Shown: positions 1 through 9,061 of the stretch, one piece after another
How positions within the stretch are numbered: the stretch's first letter is position 1
How the letters are laid out: each line of letters begins with the position of its first letter
Assembly: GCA_029263355.1 (NCBI GenBank)
Contig: JAJCXQ010000467.1
Coordinates: 1-53,057, forward strand
Direction of reading: 5' to 3'
DNA: 53,057 nt
Origin: Acidobacteriota bacterium
GTDB taxonomy: Bacteria > Acidobacteriota > Thermoanaerobaculia > Multivoradales > J023
The notes under the pieces: generated by a model
Databases searched by the model: none
The model's input: only the letters and a program-made list of their open reading frames with translations
What the model was told of the DNA's origin: nothing
Position numbers and translations under genes: made by a program

Positions 1-129
1 GCCGTCTTGGCGACGCTACATAACGTCCGCTACTATCTTGACTTTATGGCGGATCTGCGAGAGGGTGTCGAGCTTGGAACGCTATCGGAGCTGGCGCAGG
101 AAATCACCGACCGTTATACCGCTCGTTGA
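1..129 (+). CDS. tgt: Queuine tRNA-ribosyltransferase, C-terminal end (partial)
   Basis: Frame 1 is open from the first base to a TGA at 127-129 and encodes 42 residues beginning AVLATLHNVRYYLDFM. The pattern LATLHNxxxYL followed by a short helix ending in RY is the usual C-terminus of bacterial Tgt. That enzyme exchanges guanine for preQ1 at position 34 of GUN-anticodon tRNAs. Most of the protein lies outside the window, so no catalytic residue can be seen. The downstream order yajC-secD-secF supports the call, because tgt-yajC-secD-secF is a widely conserved arrangement. Identification rests on a short tail plus synteny. Confidence 0.85.
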   Translation, partial: AVLATLHNVRYYLDFMADLREGVELGTLSELAQEITDRYTAR

Positions 130-234
130 CGCGGTCACAGACTCCTCCACGGCACCGCCCGATGCCTTACCAGCTAGGGCCTTTCGGGGATCGGTGAATA
201 CATCCGCTAGCCGTTAGAGTAGCCTCTTAAGATA

Positions 235-305
235 AGCAGTCTCCCACAGACAGTAGTCCCACACGGACAGTAGTCTCCCAAGACCGATAGCAGTCTCCCA
301 AGACA
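235..305. repeat. 17-bp degenerate tandem array (4 units) upstream of yajC
   Basis: Units begin at 235, 252, 269 and 289 and follow the pattern ag(c/t)agtctcccaagac. The spacing is 17, 17 and 20 bp, the last including three extra bases. The array fills the middle of the 256-bp tgt-yajC spacer. I see no convincing hairpin terminator or promoter in the rest of that spacer. Confidence 0.7.
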
Positions 306-385
306 ATTCAGTACAAGTCCGGCTTTCGGGCCCGCAAGACTCAAGCGGACCCAGAGCCGGTCAGTGACGACGAGGAACGACGCGA

Positions 386-706
386 ATGACGACCTACTTG
401 CTGGTTGCGGCCGCCCCAGGTGGGCTCCCGGCTATCATGCAGCTGCTGCCGCTGGTGATGATCTTCCTGGTCTTCTACTTCATCATGTGGATGCCGATCC
501 GCAAGAAGCAGAAGGCGCTCGAACAGTTGCTCGGTTCGCTCAAGAAGGGCGATCGGGTCGTCACCAACGGTGGATTGTACGGAGAGGTCGCCAAGACCGA
601 CGACACCACAGTCATCCTCAAGCTGGCCGAGAACGTGAAAGTGAAAGTCGCCAAGCGCGCGATCGCCGGACTCGAAGGATCTTCAGAAGACCAGGGGGGT
701 AACTGA
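386..706 (+). CDS. yajC: Preprotein translocase subunit YajC
   Basis: This 106-residue protein is the small inner-membrane subunit that associates with SecDF at the SecYEG channel. It has a short N-terminus and a single hydrophobic segment at about residues 18-37. A basic patch (IRKKQKA) follows, then the soluble YajC core containing GDRVVTNGGLYG and ending near residue 97. Length and layout match the family. The ATG at 386 is preceded by an AGGA about 9 bases upstream. The stop at 704-706 is one base from the secD ATG, so translation of the two is probably coupled. Confidence 0.95.
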   Translation: MTTYLLVAAAPGGLPAIMQLLPLVMIFLVFYFIMWMPIRKKQKALEQLLGSLKKGDRVVTNGGLYGEVAKTDDTTVILKLAENVKVKVAKRAIAGLEGSSEDQGGN

Positions 707-707
707 T

Positions 708-2279
708 ATGGACCGTAGCCTGATCTCTCGTCTCATCGTCATCCTGGTGGTGGTGGGAATGGCCGCTCTGTGGGCCTATCCGCCGAAGGAAAAAATCAAA
801 CTCGGGCTGGATCTGCGTGGCGGAATGCACATGGTCTTGCAGGTCGAGACCGACGACGCAATCCGTGCCGAGACCGACAATGCGATCGATGGTATTCAGC
901 GCGATCTCGAAGAAGCCGACATCACCGACGCGGTGGTCGAGCGTACCGGCGACTCGAGCTTCGACATCACCGGTGTTCCGGCAGATCGTGACAACTTCGT
1001 GGAAGACGAGGTCCTCGATCGTTATTACGTCGGGTGGGGCATGCGGCGGCTGGGTGATCGCCTGCAGTTCGAGTTGACGAGTCAAGAAGCGAAGAACATT
1101 CGTGAGCTTGCGGTCAACCAGGCTCGGGAGACGATCCGCAACCGAGTTGACGCGTTTGGCGTCGCCGAGCCGATCATCCATGAAGAGGGCTTGGGATCGA
1201 ACCGCATCGTGGTACAACTGCCTGGGGTCGATGATCCGGATCGGATCCGCAATCTCATCAAGAATACCGCCTTTCTCGAGTTCCGGTTGGTCAAGGCGAA
1301 TACCGGCAGATACGGCTCCGAGCAAGAGGCGGTGGCTGCCGGTCGTGGCGCCGACGAGGCTCAGCACGAGGTGATGCGAGAAGACCAGCGCGACGAGAAC
1401 AAGAACCTCATCGGCCAGCAGTATTGGCTACTCGAGAAACGGCGGGTGATTACCGGGCGTGATCTCAAAACGGCTCGTATTTCGAGTGGTGAGTTCAACG
1501 AGCCGACGGTGAGTTTCATTCTCACCAACGAAGGCGGCAAGAAGTTCGGCGAAATCACCTCCAACAACATTGGTCGTGGCCTCGCTATCGTGCTCGATGG
1601 CAATGTCATCTCGGCGCCGACGATCCAAGATCGGATCACAGATCAGGGTGTGATCCACGGCAACTTTTCGATCCAGGAAGTGCAAGATCTGGTGACGGTG
1701 CTGCGCTCAGGTGCTTTGCCCGCTGGCCTAACCAATCTCGAAGAGCGTTCGGTGGGTCCGACTCTCGGATTGGACTCGATCAAGAAAGGTCAAAAGGCAG
1801 GACTGATCGGCTTCATGCTAGTGATCGTTACCATGCTCGTGGTCTACAAACTGAGCGGTTTCATCGCGGTGCTCGCGCTATTGCTCAACATTGTGATCGT
1901 GTTCGGCGTGTTGTCGATGTTCGGCGCCACCCTCACCTTGCCGGGCATCGCCGGGATTGTTTTGACGATCGGTATGGCGGTAGATGCCAACGTGCTGATT
2001 TTCGAGCGTATCCGCGAAGAGCTTCGCTCGGGTCGTACGGTCAAATCAGCGATCGTTGCCGGCTTTGGTAAAGCTTTGTCTTCGATCGTCGATGCCAATG
2101 CCACGACGATGATCGCCGCGATTTTCCTCTTCATGTTCGGCACCGGTCCGATCCGCGGCTTTGCTGTGACGCTGTCGGTCGGGATCATGGCGTCGCTCTT
2201 CACCGCGGTGTTCGTCGGCCGCTGGGTGTTCGATCTTCAAACTTCCCGCCGTAGCCGGATCGACAAGCTTTCCATCTGA
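708..2279 (+). CDS. secD: Protein translocase subunit SecD
   Basis: SecD (523 residues) uses the proton motive force with SecF to pull exported proteins through SecYEG from the periplasmic side. A first membrane helix at about 8-24 is followed by the family signature LGLDLRGG at about 33-40. A large periplasmic P1 region then runs to about residue 360, with five membrane helices at the C-terminus. The segment GMAVDANVLIFERIREE carries the conserved Asp and Arg of the proton path. A run of Gs just upstream serves as ribosome-binding site. It sits between yajC and secF in the expected order. Confidence 0.97.
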   Translation: MDRSLISRLIVILVVVGMAALWAYPPKEKIKLGLDLRGGMHMVLQVETDDAIRAETDNAIDGIQRDLEEADITDAVVERTGDSSFDITGVPADRDNFVEDEVLDRYYVGWGMRRLGDRLQFELTSQEAKNIRELAVNQARETIRNRVDAFGVAEPIIHEEGLGSNRIVVQLPGVDDPDRIRNLIKNTAFLEFRLVKANTGRYGSEQEAVAAGRGADEAQHEVMREDQRDENKNLIGQQYWLLEKRRVITGRDLKTARISSGEFNEPTVSFILTNEGGKKFGEITSNNIGRGLAIVLDGNVISAPTIQDRITDQGVIHGNFSIQEVQDLVTVLRSGALPAGLTNLEERSVGPTLGLDSIKKGQKAGLIGFMLVIVTMLVVYKLSGFIAVLALLLNIVIVFGVLSMFGATLTLPGIAGIVLTIGMAVDANVLIFERIREELRSGRTVKSAIVAGFGKALSSIVDANATTMIAAIFLFMFGTGPIRGFAVTLSVGIMASLFTAVFVGRWVFDLQTSRRSRIDKLSI

Positions 2280-2317
2280 GCCGTGCCGCTACGAGTACGT
2301 TTTTCTAGGAGCAGGAG

Positions 2318-3490
2318 ATGCAGTTTCTGACCGATAGCCACATCGATTTCATGAAATACCGCAAGGTTTTCATCTGGGTGTCAGTCCTGTTGTTGGTGAT
2401 CGCCTGTGCCGAGTTGTTTTTCTTGACCGGACTCAATCTGGGGATCGATTTCGCGGGCGGGACTCAGTTGACCGTGCGTCTACGCGAAGACGGCAGTCAA
2501 GAGGAGTTACGTCGCACGTTCGAGAACGCCGGCCTACGGGAAGCTCAGATCCAACGTTACGGAATCGGGAATTCGGAATTCCTGATCAAGACGCCGGTTG
2601 TCGGCGGCAGTGAAGAGGGCAGTGGAACGGCGATGATCGATGCCCTGAACGCTGACTTGAATAGTGATGCCGCCGGCCGGCACGATCTCAATCAACGAGG
2701 TGCCGAGGCACTCGGGGCGTTGCTTTACGAAGCCGATCCAAATACCCGAGTCGGGGTCGACGAGGTGGCGGCTCGAGTCGAGTATGAAACCATCGCTCAG
2801 GCGATCCTAGAGCGTCGTAAGATCTTGACGATCTTCAACTCTTGGGACCAACTAGCGGACATCGAAGGTGTCAACGAGGCCGTCTTGAGCACGTTGAAAG
2901 AGAAGGCGTTTTTTGGCGCCTTTTATGTGCTTCAAAACGAGAACGTTGGACCGCAGATCGGCTCCGAGCTACGGACCAAGGGCGTTTTGGCTGTGGTGCT
3001 TTCGTTCTTCGGTATGCTGCTCTACATCTGGTTTCGCTTCGAACTACGTTTCGGAATCGGTGCGTTGGTGGCGGTGGTACATGATTTCATGATCACCCTA
3101 GGTCTCTTTGCGCTCCTCAACTACGAGTTCAATCTCAGCACAATCGCCGCGTTTTTGACGTTGGTCGGTTATTCGGTCAACGACTCGGTGGTGATCTTTG
3201 ATCGCGTGCGTGAGAACATGCGACGCTCCAGGCGCATGCCGCTTTTGGATGTGATCAACACGAGTCTCAATCAGACGCTGTCGCGCACGATTCTGACTTC
3301 GGGCACGACATTGTTGGTGTTGGTTTGTCTCTTCACTCTCGGTGGTGAGGTGATCCGCGGCTTCGCATTTGTGCTCATGATCGGTGTAATAGTCGGAACC
3401 TACTCTTCCATTTTTGTCGCCAGCCCGTTTGCGCTGGCCTGGGAGAAGTACTTCGGTCGCGACGCCAAAGCCAAGCGCAAGCAGGGTTAG
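2318..3490 (+). CDS. secF: Protein translocase subunit SecF
   Basis: This SecF has one N-terminal helix, the LGIDFAGGTQL signature after it and five C-terminal helices. The family motif VGYSVNDSVVIFDRVREN lies in the fourth helix region. At 390 residues it is longer than many SecF proteins. The extra length lies in the periplasmic part, roughly residues 95-195, which is acidic and does not obviously match the usual short P4 domain. An AGGAG motif directly precedes the ATG at 2318. It is the last gene of the operon and converges on valS. Confidence 0.96.
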   Translation: MQFLTDSHIDFMKYRKVFIWVSVLLLVIACAELFFLTGLNLGIDFAGGTQLTVRLREDGSQEELRRTFENAGLREAQIQRYGIGNSEFLIKTPVVGGSEEGSGTAMIDALNADLNSDAAGRHDLNQRGAEALGALLYEADPNTRVGVDEVAARVEYETIAQAILERRKILTIFNSWDQLADIEGVNEAVLSTLKEKAFFGAFYVLQNENVGPQIGSELRTKGVLAVVLSFFGMLLYIWFRFELRFGIGALVAVVHDFMITLGLFALLNYEFNLSTIAAFLTLVGYSVNDSVVIFDRVRENMRRSRRMPLLDVINTSLNQTLSRTILTSGTTLLVLVCLFTLGGEVIRGFAFVLMIGVIVGTYSSIFVASPFALAWEKYFGRDAKAKRKQG

Positions 3491-3515
3491 TCGGTCGGGA
3501 ATGTAGGGTCCGTGA

Positions 3516-3607
3516 GAAATCCCCCCTAACCCCCCTTTTTCAAAGGGGGGAACCTGATTCAGATTCCGGCCTCCCCCTTTGAAAAAGGGGGACTGAGGGG
3601 GATTTTC
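3516..3607. repeat. Nested GC-rich palindromic element between convergent secF and valS
   Basis: Two stems, CCCCCCTTT/AAAGGGGGG at about 3530-3550 and CCCCCTTT-type/AAAAAGGGGG at about 3572-3590, are near reverse complements of each other. Outer arms at about 3519-3525 and 3596-3604 (AATCCCCC / GGGGGATT) enclose them. The whole 90-bp piece can fold into one large cruciform or into two hairpins. Its position between convergent genes suggests a two-way terminator. Similar C-run and G-run palindromes occur as dispersed repeats in many bacteria, so it may also be a non-autonomous element. Confidence 0.75.
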
Positions 3608-3620
3608 TGGAGCCTTCTGT

Positions 3621-6317
3621 TCAGCCGAAGGTGGCCAACCGTTCTTCGATCGAGGCGATCGTTGACCGCTGGGCCTCGGCGTCGAGGCGGGTTTTCTCAA
3701 CCGCTTCGGGTTTGGCGCGATTGACGAAGTTCTCGTTGGCAAGGCGCTTGTCGAGCCCAGCGAGGAAGCGACGGGCATCGTCGACCTGCTTTTGGAGTCG
3801 GGTTCGCTCGACTTCGAGATCGGCTTGCCCGAGACGGACGGCGACTTCGAACGCTGGATCAACCGCCACCGCTGCTCCTTCAGCGGTTGGCTCACCAGCC
3901 GTCGCGAAGGAAAGCTGATCGGCGCGCACCAGCCGTGCGATGATCGTCGCGCTGGCTTCGAGGGCGCTGGCGTGGCTGTGTGGGTGAATCTCGATATCGA
4001 TCTTGGCGCCGGGCTCAAGCCCCTGCTCGGTTCTGACCGCGCGGACCGCAGCCACCAGGCGGACAACGGTATCGACCCCGGCGGTGTCGTCGGGCCAACT
4101 CTGGGTGGTGTCAGCTCGAGGCCAAGGCGCCGCGATCAACATCCCGTCGCCGCCGAGCTCGCCCCATAGTTGCTCGGTCACGAATGGCAGGAAAGGGTGA
4201 TAAAGCTTCAGGTAGGTCATGTACGAGTGTGACAACACCTGGGCCGTTTCCTCGAGCTCCGACAGCGGCGCAACTTTGATCGCTTCGAGATAAAAATCGC
4301 ACAGCTCACCCCAGAACGACTGGCGGATGATCTCCGCCGCGTCGCCGAAGGTGTAGTCCGCGAGCCGTCGATCGACCCGTTCCACCAGGGCGCCCAAGCG
4401 TGACAGCATCCAGCGGTTCACCGGGTGCGTGACCTCGCCGGGTAGACCGATCTGGTGTCTTTCGACTTTGCGATCCAAACCTTCCGCGATGCGAGTCACC
4501 GTCGCGTCGACCAGTTTGGCGGCGTTCCAGATCTTGTTGATCAGCCGCTTGCCACCCACCAGGCGTTCCTTACCGAGCTTCAGATCCTTGCCTGGGGCGT
4601 TGCCGATCAAGAGCGACAGGCGCATGATGTCGGCGCCGTATTCCTCGATAGTGTCGAGCGGGTCGACGCAGGTCTCGGGTTTCGACTTGGACATCTTTTC
4701 GCCGTCGGAGTCGAGGATCAGGCCGTGCAGGTAGACCGTCGAGAATGGGATCCGACCGGTGGCGTAGGTGGTCATCAGGATCATTCGCGCCACCCAGAAG
4801 AACAGGATGTCGTAACCGGTCTCCATCACCGAGGTGGGATGGAAACGCTGGTAGTCCGGGCTGCGACGCAACAGCTCGGCAACGTCGATGTCAGGATCGG
4901 CGGCGAGATCGGTATCGACTAGGGTCGACCAAGTCCACAAGGCGGAGGAGAACCAGGTGTCGAGAGTATCGGGATCGCGGCGCCAGCCGTCTTCCGAAGG
5001 CGGTCGGTTGCCGACGTAGACGTCCTCGTCGCCGCGGTACCACACCGGGATCTGGTGACCCCACCAGATTTGGCGGGAGATGCACCAGTCGCGTAGGTTG
5101 TCGATCCAATGGAAGTAGGTCTTCTCCTGGTGCTCCGGCAGGATGCGGATCTCGCCGCCAGCGACCACCTCGCGCAACACTTGCTTGAGGCTCAGCCGCC
5201 TTCCATGCCACGGCACGGACGGTTTGTCGACGGCGATGAACCACTGCTCCTTGGGTAGTGGCTCGACGGGCTTCTTCGACCGATAACAGATCGAGGTCGA
5301 CTGGGTGTAGTCCTCGGTCTTCGCCAGTAGGCCAGCCTCATCGAGTGCTGCCACGAAGGCGGCGCGACAATCCTCGACGGTCATGCCGGCGTAGGTGTCA
5401 CCGGCCGCTTCGGTCATGCGGCCGTCCTCGCCGATCACCTGGATCAACGGTAGATCGTGGCGCTGCGCGATCTCGAAGTCGACGTGACTGTGGGCTGGAG
5501 TGACGCCGAGGGCGCCGGTGCCAGTCTCCGGATCGACGCTGGTGTCCGCGACCACCCGGATGCTGAGGGTCGGCCCCTTGGGCCATGGCACCTCATAGGT
5601 TTTGCCGATGTGCTCCTGCCAGCGCTCGTCGTCGGGGTGGACCGCCACCGCGGTGTCGCCGAGTTTGGTCTCCGGCCGGCTGGTGGCGACCAGGAACGGT
5701 CCGTAACGCAGGGTGTAGAACTTGGCCTGCCGATCTTGATGGTAGATCTCATCGTCTGACACCGTGGTCTGTAGGTGGGGGTCCCAATTGACGATACGGG
5801 GACCGCGATAAATGAGACCGTCGCGAAACATCCGCGCAAAAACACCATTCACGCAGCGATTGAGCTGCGGATCCATGGTGTAGCGCTCCCGCGACCAATC
5901 GCAGCTCGAGCCCATGGCGCGAATCTGTTGGCGGATGCGATTCTGAGAGCTCTCCACGAACTCGGCGATGCGACGAACCAGCTCGTCACGCCCCAGCTCA
6001 CCGCGCGGATCCTTCATGCCTTCGGCCTGCAGCTTGCGGATCACCACGCTCTCGGTGGCGATTGCGGCATGGTCGGTGCCGGGCACCCACAGCGCTTCGT
6101 CGCCACTCATGCGGCGCCAGCGGATCATCAGATCCTCCAACGCCAGCATCGCTGCATGACCGGTATGTAGGGTGCCGGTGGCGTTGGGTGGTGGCATCGA
6201 GATCGTGAACGCGGGCTTGTCCGAGTCCCGGTCGGCGCGGAAGGCGCCGGACTCTTCCCAACGACGGTAGATGTCCTTCTCGTATTTCGCAGGCTCGAAG
6301 TATTGATCGAGGGCCAT
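3621..6317 (-). CDS. valS: Valyl-tRNA synthetase
   Basis: ValRS (898 residues) is a class I enzyme that charges tRNA-Val and hydrolyses mischarged Thr-tRNA. The HIGH signature appears as HTGH near residue 52 after PPPNATG, and KMSKS is intact in GEKMSKSKPE. The editing domain is inserted between the two halves and begins at TSRPETKLGDTAVAVHPDD. The universal editing aspartate lies in PAHSHVDFE. WCISRQIWWGHQIPVW is typical of ValRS, and the C-terminal arm (about 830-898) is the usual coiled coil. AGAGAG precedes the ATG. A degenerate paralogue is encoded about 5 kb upstream on the same strand (11371-15057). Confidence 0.97.
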   Translation of the reverse strand: MALDQYFEPAKYEKDIYRRWEESGAFRADRDSDKPAFTISMPPPNATGTLHTGHAAMLALEDLMIRWRRMSGDEALWVPGTDHAAIATESVVIRKLQAEGMKDPRGELGRDELVRRIAEFVESSQNRIRQQIRAMGSSCDWSRERYTMDPQLNRCVNGVFARMFRDGLIYRGPRIVNWDPHLQTTVSDDEIYHQDRQAKFYTLRYGPFLVATSRPETKLGDTAVAVHPDDERWQEHIGKTYEVPWPKGPTLSIRVVADTSVDPETGTGALGVTPAHSHVDFEIAQRHDLPLIQVIGEDGRMTEAAGDTYAGMTVEDCRAAFVAALDEAGLLAKTEDYTQSTSICYRSKKPVEPLPKEQWFIAVDKPSVPWHGRRLSLKQVLREVVAGGEIRILPEHQEKTYFHWIDNLRDWCISRQIWWGHQIPVWYRGDEDVYVGNRPPSEDGWRRDPDTLDTWFSSALWTWSTLVDTDLAADPDIDVAELLRRSPDYQRFHPTSVMETGYDILFFWVARMILMTTYATGRIPFSTVYLHGLILDSDGEKMSKSKPETCVDPLDTIEEYGADIMRLSLLIGNAPGKDLKLGKERLVGGKRLINKIWNAAKLVDATVTRIAEGLDRKVERHQIGLPGEVTHPVNRWMLSRLGALVERVDRRLADYTFGDAAEIIRQSFWGELCDFYLEAIKVAPLSELEETAQVLSHSYMTYLKLYHPFLPFVTEQLWGELGGDGMLIAAPWPRADTTQSWPDDTAGVDTVVRLVAAVRAVRTEQGLEPGAKIDIEIHPHSHASALEASATIIARLVRADQLSFATAGEPTAEGAAVAVDPAFEVAVRLGQADLEVERTRLQKQVDDARRFLAGLDKRLANENFVNRAKPEAVEKTRLDAEAQRSTIASIEERLATFG

Positions 6318-6505
6318 GATTTAATCTCTCTAAGCTGCATGTGGCAGCAGTTTCACCGACCTTGAATTTGATTCTGGCCAGCCTCGTCCGATGACGGCGG
6401 TGCTGGCCAGCGAGCATCGGGATAGGCGAGGTGCCTAGGAACGGTGTCCACGGGAACGATGACCGGCGATCCGGTTAGTTTACACTGACCGTTCTCGGTG
6501 CCGCC

Positions 6506-8830
6506 TCACAACAGTTTGAACAGTCGGTTGTAGCGGTCGATGGCATCCTCGTCGCCGCGCAGCACGGCATCCGTCAGCTCGTAGACTTGGTCCAGCAACT
6601 TGGCCAACACCGTGTCGAGGGAGCTCATCTGGTCCGGACTCAGCATTCCGACGAGCTGTGAGGCCGAGACCTGATCTCGTAGCTGTACGAGCTTCTGGGC
6701 AGCGATATTTGGCCGCGACGTCTCACTCAAGTAGCTGCCGAGCTCAGTGACGAGCTGCGGGTCTGCCAGCTGGGCATCGATGAACGCGATGTAGCGATCC
6801 CGTAGCTGGCTGGCGCCGCGAATCAAGAGTCCGTTGTTGGAATCCATCATGTAGCTGCGGGCATCGATGTTGGCCGAGCCGATGATCAAGTCGTCACCGA
6901 GGATAGAAACCTTGCTGTGGAGGGTGAAGTTGGGGATCGTCGGGTGGTTGCGATACTCGAAGAACTCGAAACGTGCGCGCCGCGACTCGTCTTCGTGCAG
7001 CTGATAGAACTCAGTGAGGGCTTTGAGACCAACGTGGGCGATCGGGTTGAGGATCTTGAAGTCACTGACCTCAACCGAATTGGTCAAGATCTGGACGGTT
7101 ACGTGCTGGCAGTCTAGAGTGCCGTCGATCATCCAGCCCGCCGCGCGCAGCAACGTTGCTGGTGGCAGGAAGTAAGGATTGATCAGGATCACCCGTTGCG
7201 GCGCCTCCGCACTTGCTGCCGAACAGGTGTGAGTCAATGCCCGTCGCCATAGGTGGTGCAGGTACTTGCCACTCGCCGCTTCGTCCAAACCACTCGCGCC
7301 GTAGAGGCGCGTCATCTCAGCCGGTGCCAGGTTCTTGTCGAACGGAACGTTTTCGATGTAGGCGAGTGTCGCTCCGGCATCGACGTCAATCGCTGGAACA
7401 GCGTCGGCAGCTGAGATCGGCTCATAATTGGCGCGATACTCGGCCGCGAGGTGCGTCATTTCCTCCTCGAGAGCGTCTTCGCGCTCCGACAACGGAAGGG
7501 CGTTGGTTCCATAGGTCGTCTCGACACAGGCTTCGACCCGCGCTTCGGGCACGCTCTCACAGCTCGTGCCGGCAGCGTCGAATGTTTCGCGGTTGGCGAC
7601 GAAGTCGTTGGGGGCATGTTGCCGAATGTCGTCGGTTGTCGCCACCATTTGCTTGAAGCCCCACAAGCGGTCAAAAACCTGGCGAATCTCTTGCCCATGT
7701 TGTTTGTCGAGCTCGACATATAGGTCGGTGTCTGAGAAGAACGCGACCCCTTCGAGCAGCACATTGGGGCCCATGTGGTAGGAGTCGCCGATGTTTCTGC
7801 CGCCGAGTTGGAAGCGCTCGCCATCGACCAGTAGGAGCTTTTGATGCAGGTAGTCGGTCTGGAACTCCCAATCTCGCCAGTCGCGCTGGTCGAGATTTTG
7901 GATCGGTAAGAGGGAGGACAAGGCGTCTCGTAACTCTTCGATCTTGCTGCTGTAGAGAACGTAAGCCACCGCCAATTTCAGTTTGTTGGCGACACGGGTC
8001 AAGACGGGACCGTGTTGGGAGCGCCAATAGATCAACGCCAGGTTGGTCAAGGATTCAGAGCTTTGGGAGCTGCTCTGGGCGGATTGTTTCAATCCGTCGA
8101 GATCAAGATCTTGGCCTTTGGTGACCGCCAGTGCCATCGTGTCGTAGTGTCCAGCGTAGAGCCCGGAGAGAAAGAGGCCGGAGCCTGCTAGATTCAGATT
8201 CGCCGGATCGGAGGTCTTCGCCGACTCCTCGGCGGCGCCGACAGATGCGCCCGTAAATGCTTGGGCGATGAAGTCGAGCTTGCGCTGGTCGCAAGCTTCC
8301 GCCGACGACTCCAAGCTATCGGAGCAGCCGACGGTCATGTACGCCGCATCTTGGATCATGCGAGCTGAAGGCCGATTGTAGAAGCGGACGGACAAGCTTC
8401 CGGGACCGTCGCTGGCTTGTCGTTCCAACATCGTGAAGAAATCGAGATGGGGATAGTTGGTGCTGTAGTCGATCAGCAACCGCACCTCGACGCCACGGTC
8501 GGCGGCATCGAGCAACGCTTGCGCAAGAGTCGCTGAGGAATAGTCTTCGTGAAAGACGAAGTACAGCATGTCGATCGACGATTGAGCGTTCTCGACCAAG
8601 GCCAGCTTTGACGCGAAGGCTGCGTCGTTGTCGAGAATCACTCGCGCCGCGTGGGCCTGAAACGGCGTCGTCGAGGCATAACGTGCGACCGTATCGGCGT
8701 TGAGGGATGTCTCCGGGGTCGGTCCTGTCTCGTCTGGCGGAGGTGCGCAGGACGTCAGCAATACCAGCGCCGCCAGCAACGGCAGTACCGGTCCGAGTTT
8801 GATCGGCAATCTCGTCAACTCGATGATCAT
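6506..8830 (-). CDS. Phospholipase D-like (cardiolipin-synthase-like) lipoprotein
   Basis: This 774-residue protein begins with a lipoprotein signal: a hydrophobic stretch ending LLTSC with the lipidated Cys near residue 28. It is therefore expected in the periplasm or on a membrane. Two phosphatidyltransferase/PLD motifs are visible: LHQKLLLVDGERF followed by GGRN, and LHSKVSILGDD followed by GSANID. The second motif is one residue shorter than the canonical HxKx4Dx6GSxN spacing. Two-motif PLD proteins cleave or transfer phosphodiesters such as phosphatidylglycerol. Long acidic insertions make it larger than ordinary cardiolipin synthases, so the substrate is unknown. GGGAGG lies just upstream of the ATG. 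Confidence 0.85.
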   Translation of the reverse strand: MIIELTRLPIKLGPVLPLLAALVLLTSCAPPPDETGPTPETSLNADTVARYASTTPFQAHAARVILDNDAAFASKLALVENAQSSIDMLYFVFHEDYSSATLAQALLDAADRGVEVRLLIDYSTNYPHLDFFTMLERQASDGPGSLSVRFYNRPSARMIQDAAYMTVGCSDSLESSAEACDQRKLDFIAQAFTGASVGAAEESAKTSDPANLNLAGSGLFLSGLYAGHYDTMALAVTKGQDLDLDGLKQSAQSSSQSSESLTNLALIYWRSQHGPVLTRVANKLKLAVAYVLYSSKIEELRDALSSLLPIQNLDQRDWRDWEFQTDYLHQKLLLVDGERFQLGGRNIGDSYHMGPNVLLEGVAFFSDTDLYVELDKQHGQEIRQVFDRLWGFKQMVATTDDIRQHAPNDFVANRETFDAAGTSCESVPEARVEACVETTYGTNALPLSEREDALEEEMTHLAAEYRANYEPISAADAVPAIDVDAGATLAYIENVPFDKNLAPAEMTRLYGASGLDEAASGKYLHHLWRRALTHTCSAASAEAPQRVILINPYFLPPATLLRAAGWMIDGTLDCQHVTVQILTNSVEVSDFKILNPIAHVGLKALTEFYQLHEDESRRARFEFFEYRNHPTIPNFTLHSKVSILGDDLIIGSANIDARSYMMDSNNGLLIRGASQLRDRYIAFIDAQLADPQLVTELGSYLSETSRPNIAAQKLVQLRDQVSASQLVGMLSPDQMSSLDTVLAKLLDQVYELTDAVLRGDEDAIDRYNRLFKLL

Positions 8831-8893
8831 TGATCCTCCCCTTGGCAGCTCAGCCGAGCTACCGGATCCCGTAGTCCTAAATCTAGCGACAGT

Positions 8894-9061
8894 CTAGAGA
8901 CAGGGTACTATGCGGCGGAAGGGGTCGCAAGCCGTTGCGAAGCCCAGAGGGTCGATGGGCTTGCCGACGGCTGGTTCAATTCAGGTTCGGAGGTCTCGTA
9001 CGACCAAACGCCTGAGGCGTCGGCGTGATACGGGCTCGTCTTCGGCGATCAGGATACGCAC
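8894..9061 (-). pseudogene. Decayed response-regulator (REC) gene remnant
   Basis: A GTG at 9061 overlaps the last 13 bases of the kinase gene and starts the frame [20 protein letters not shown], a textbook REC-domain N-terminus with the acidic pair ED. The frame meets TGA at 8981-8983 after 26 codons. Continuing in the same frame beyond the stop gives a short stretch with VGKPIDPLGF, which resembles the conserved Lys-Pro and last helix of a REC domain. A TAG follows at 8894-8896. The core of the domain, including the phosphorylated Asp, is missing. I infer an internal deletion in a once translationally coupled regulator. Confidence 0.6.

Noticed and set aside
3098..4066. Long open frame through secF, the palindromic element and valS
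   Set aside because: It overlaps two well-identified genes in other frames and its translation is low-complexity, so it is a shadow.
6318..6505. Coding sequence between valS and the PLD-like gene
   Set aside because: Frames there are short and overlap the 5' end of valS; nothing beyond a leader region is supported.
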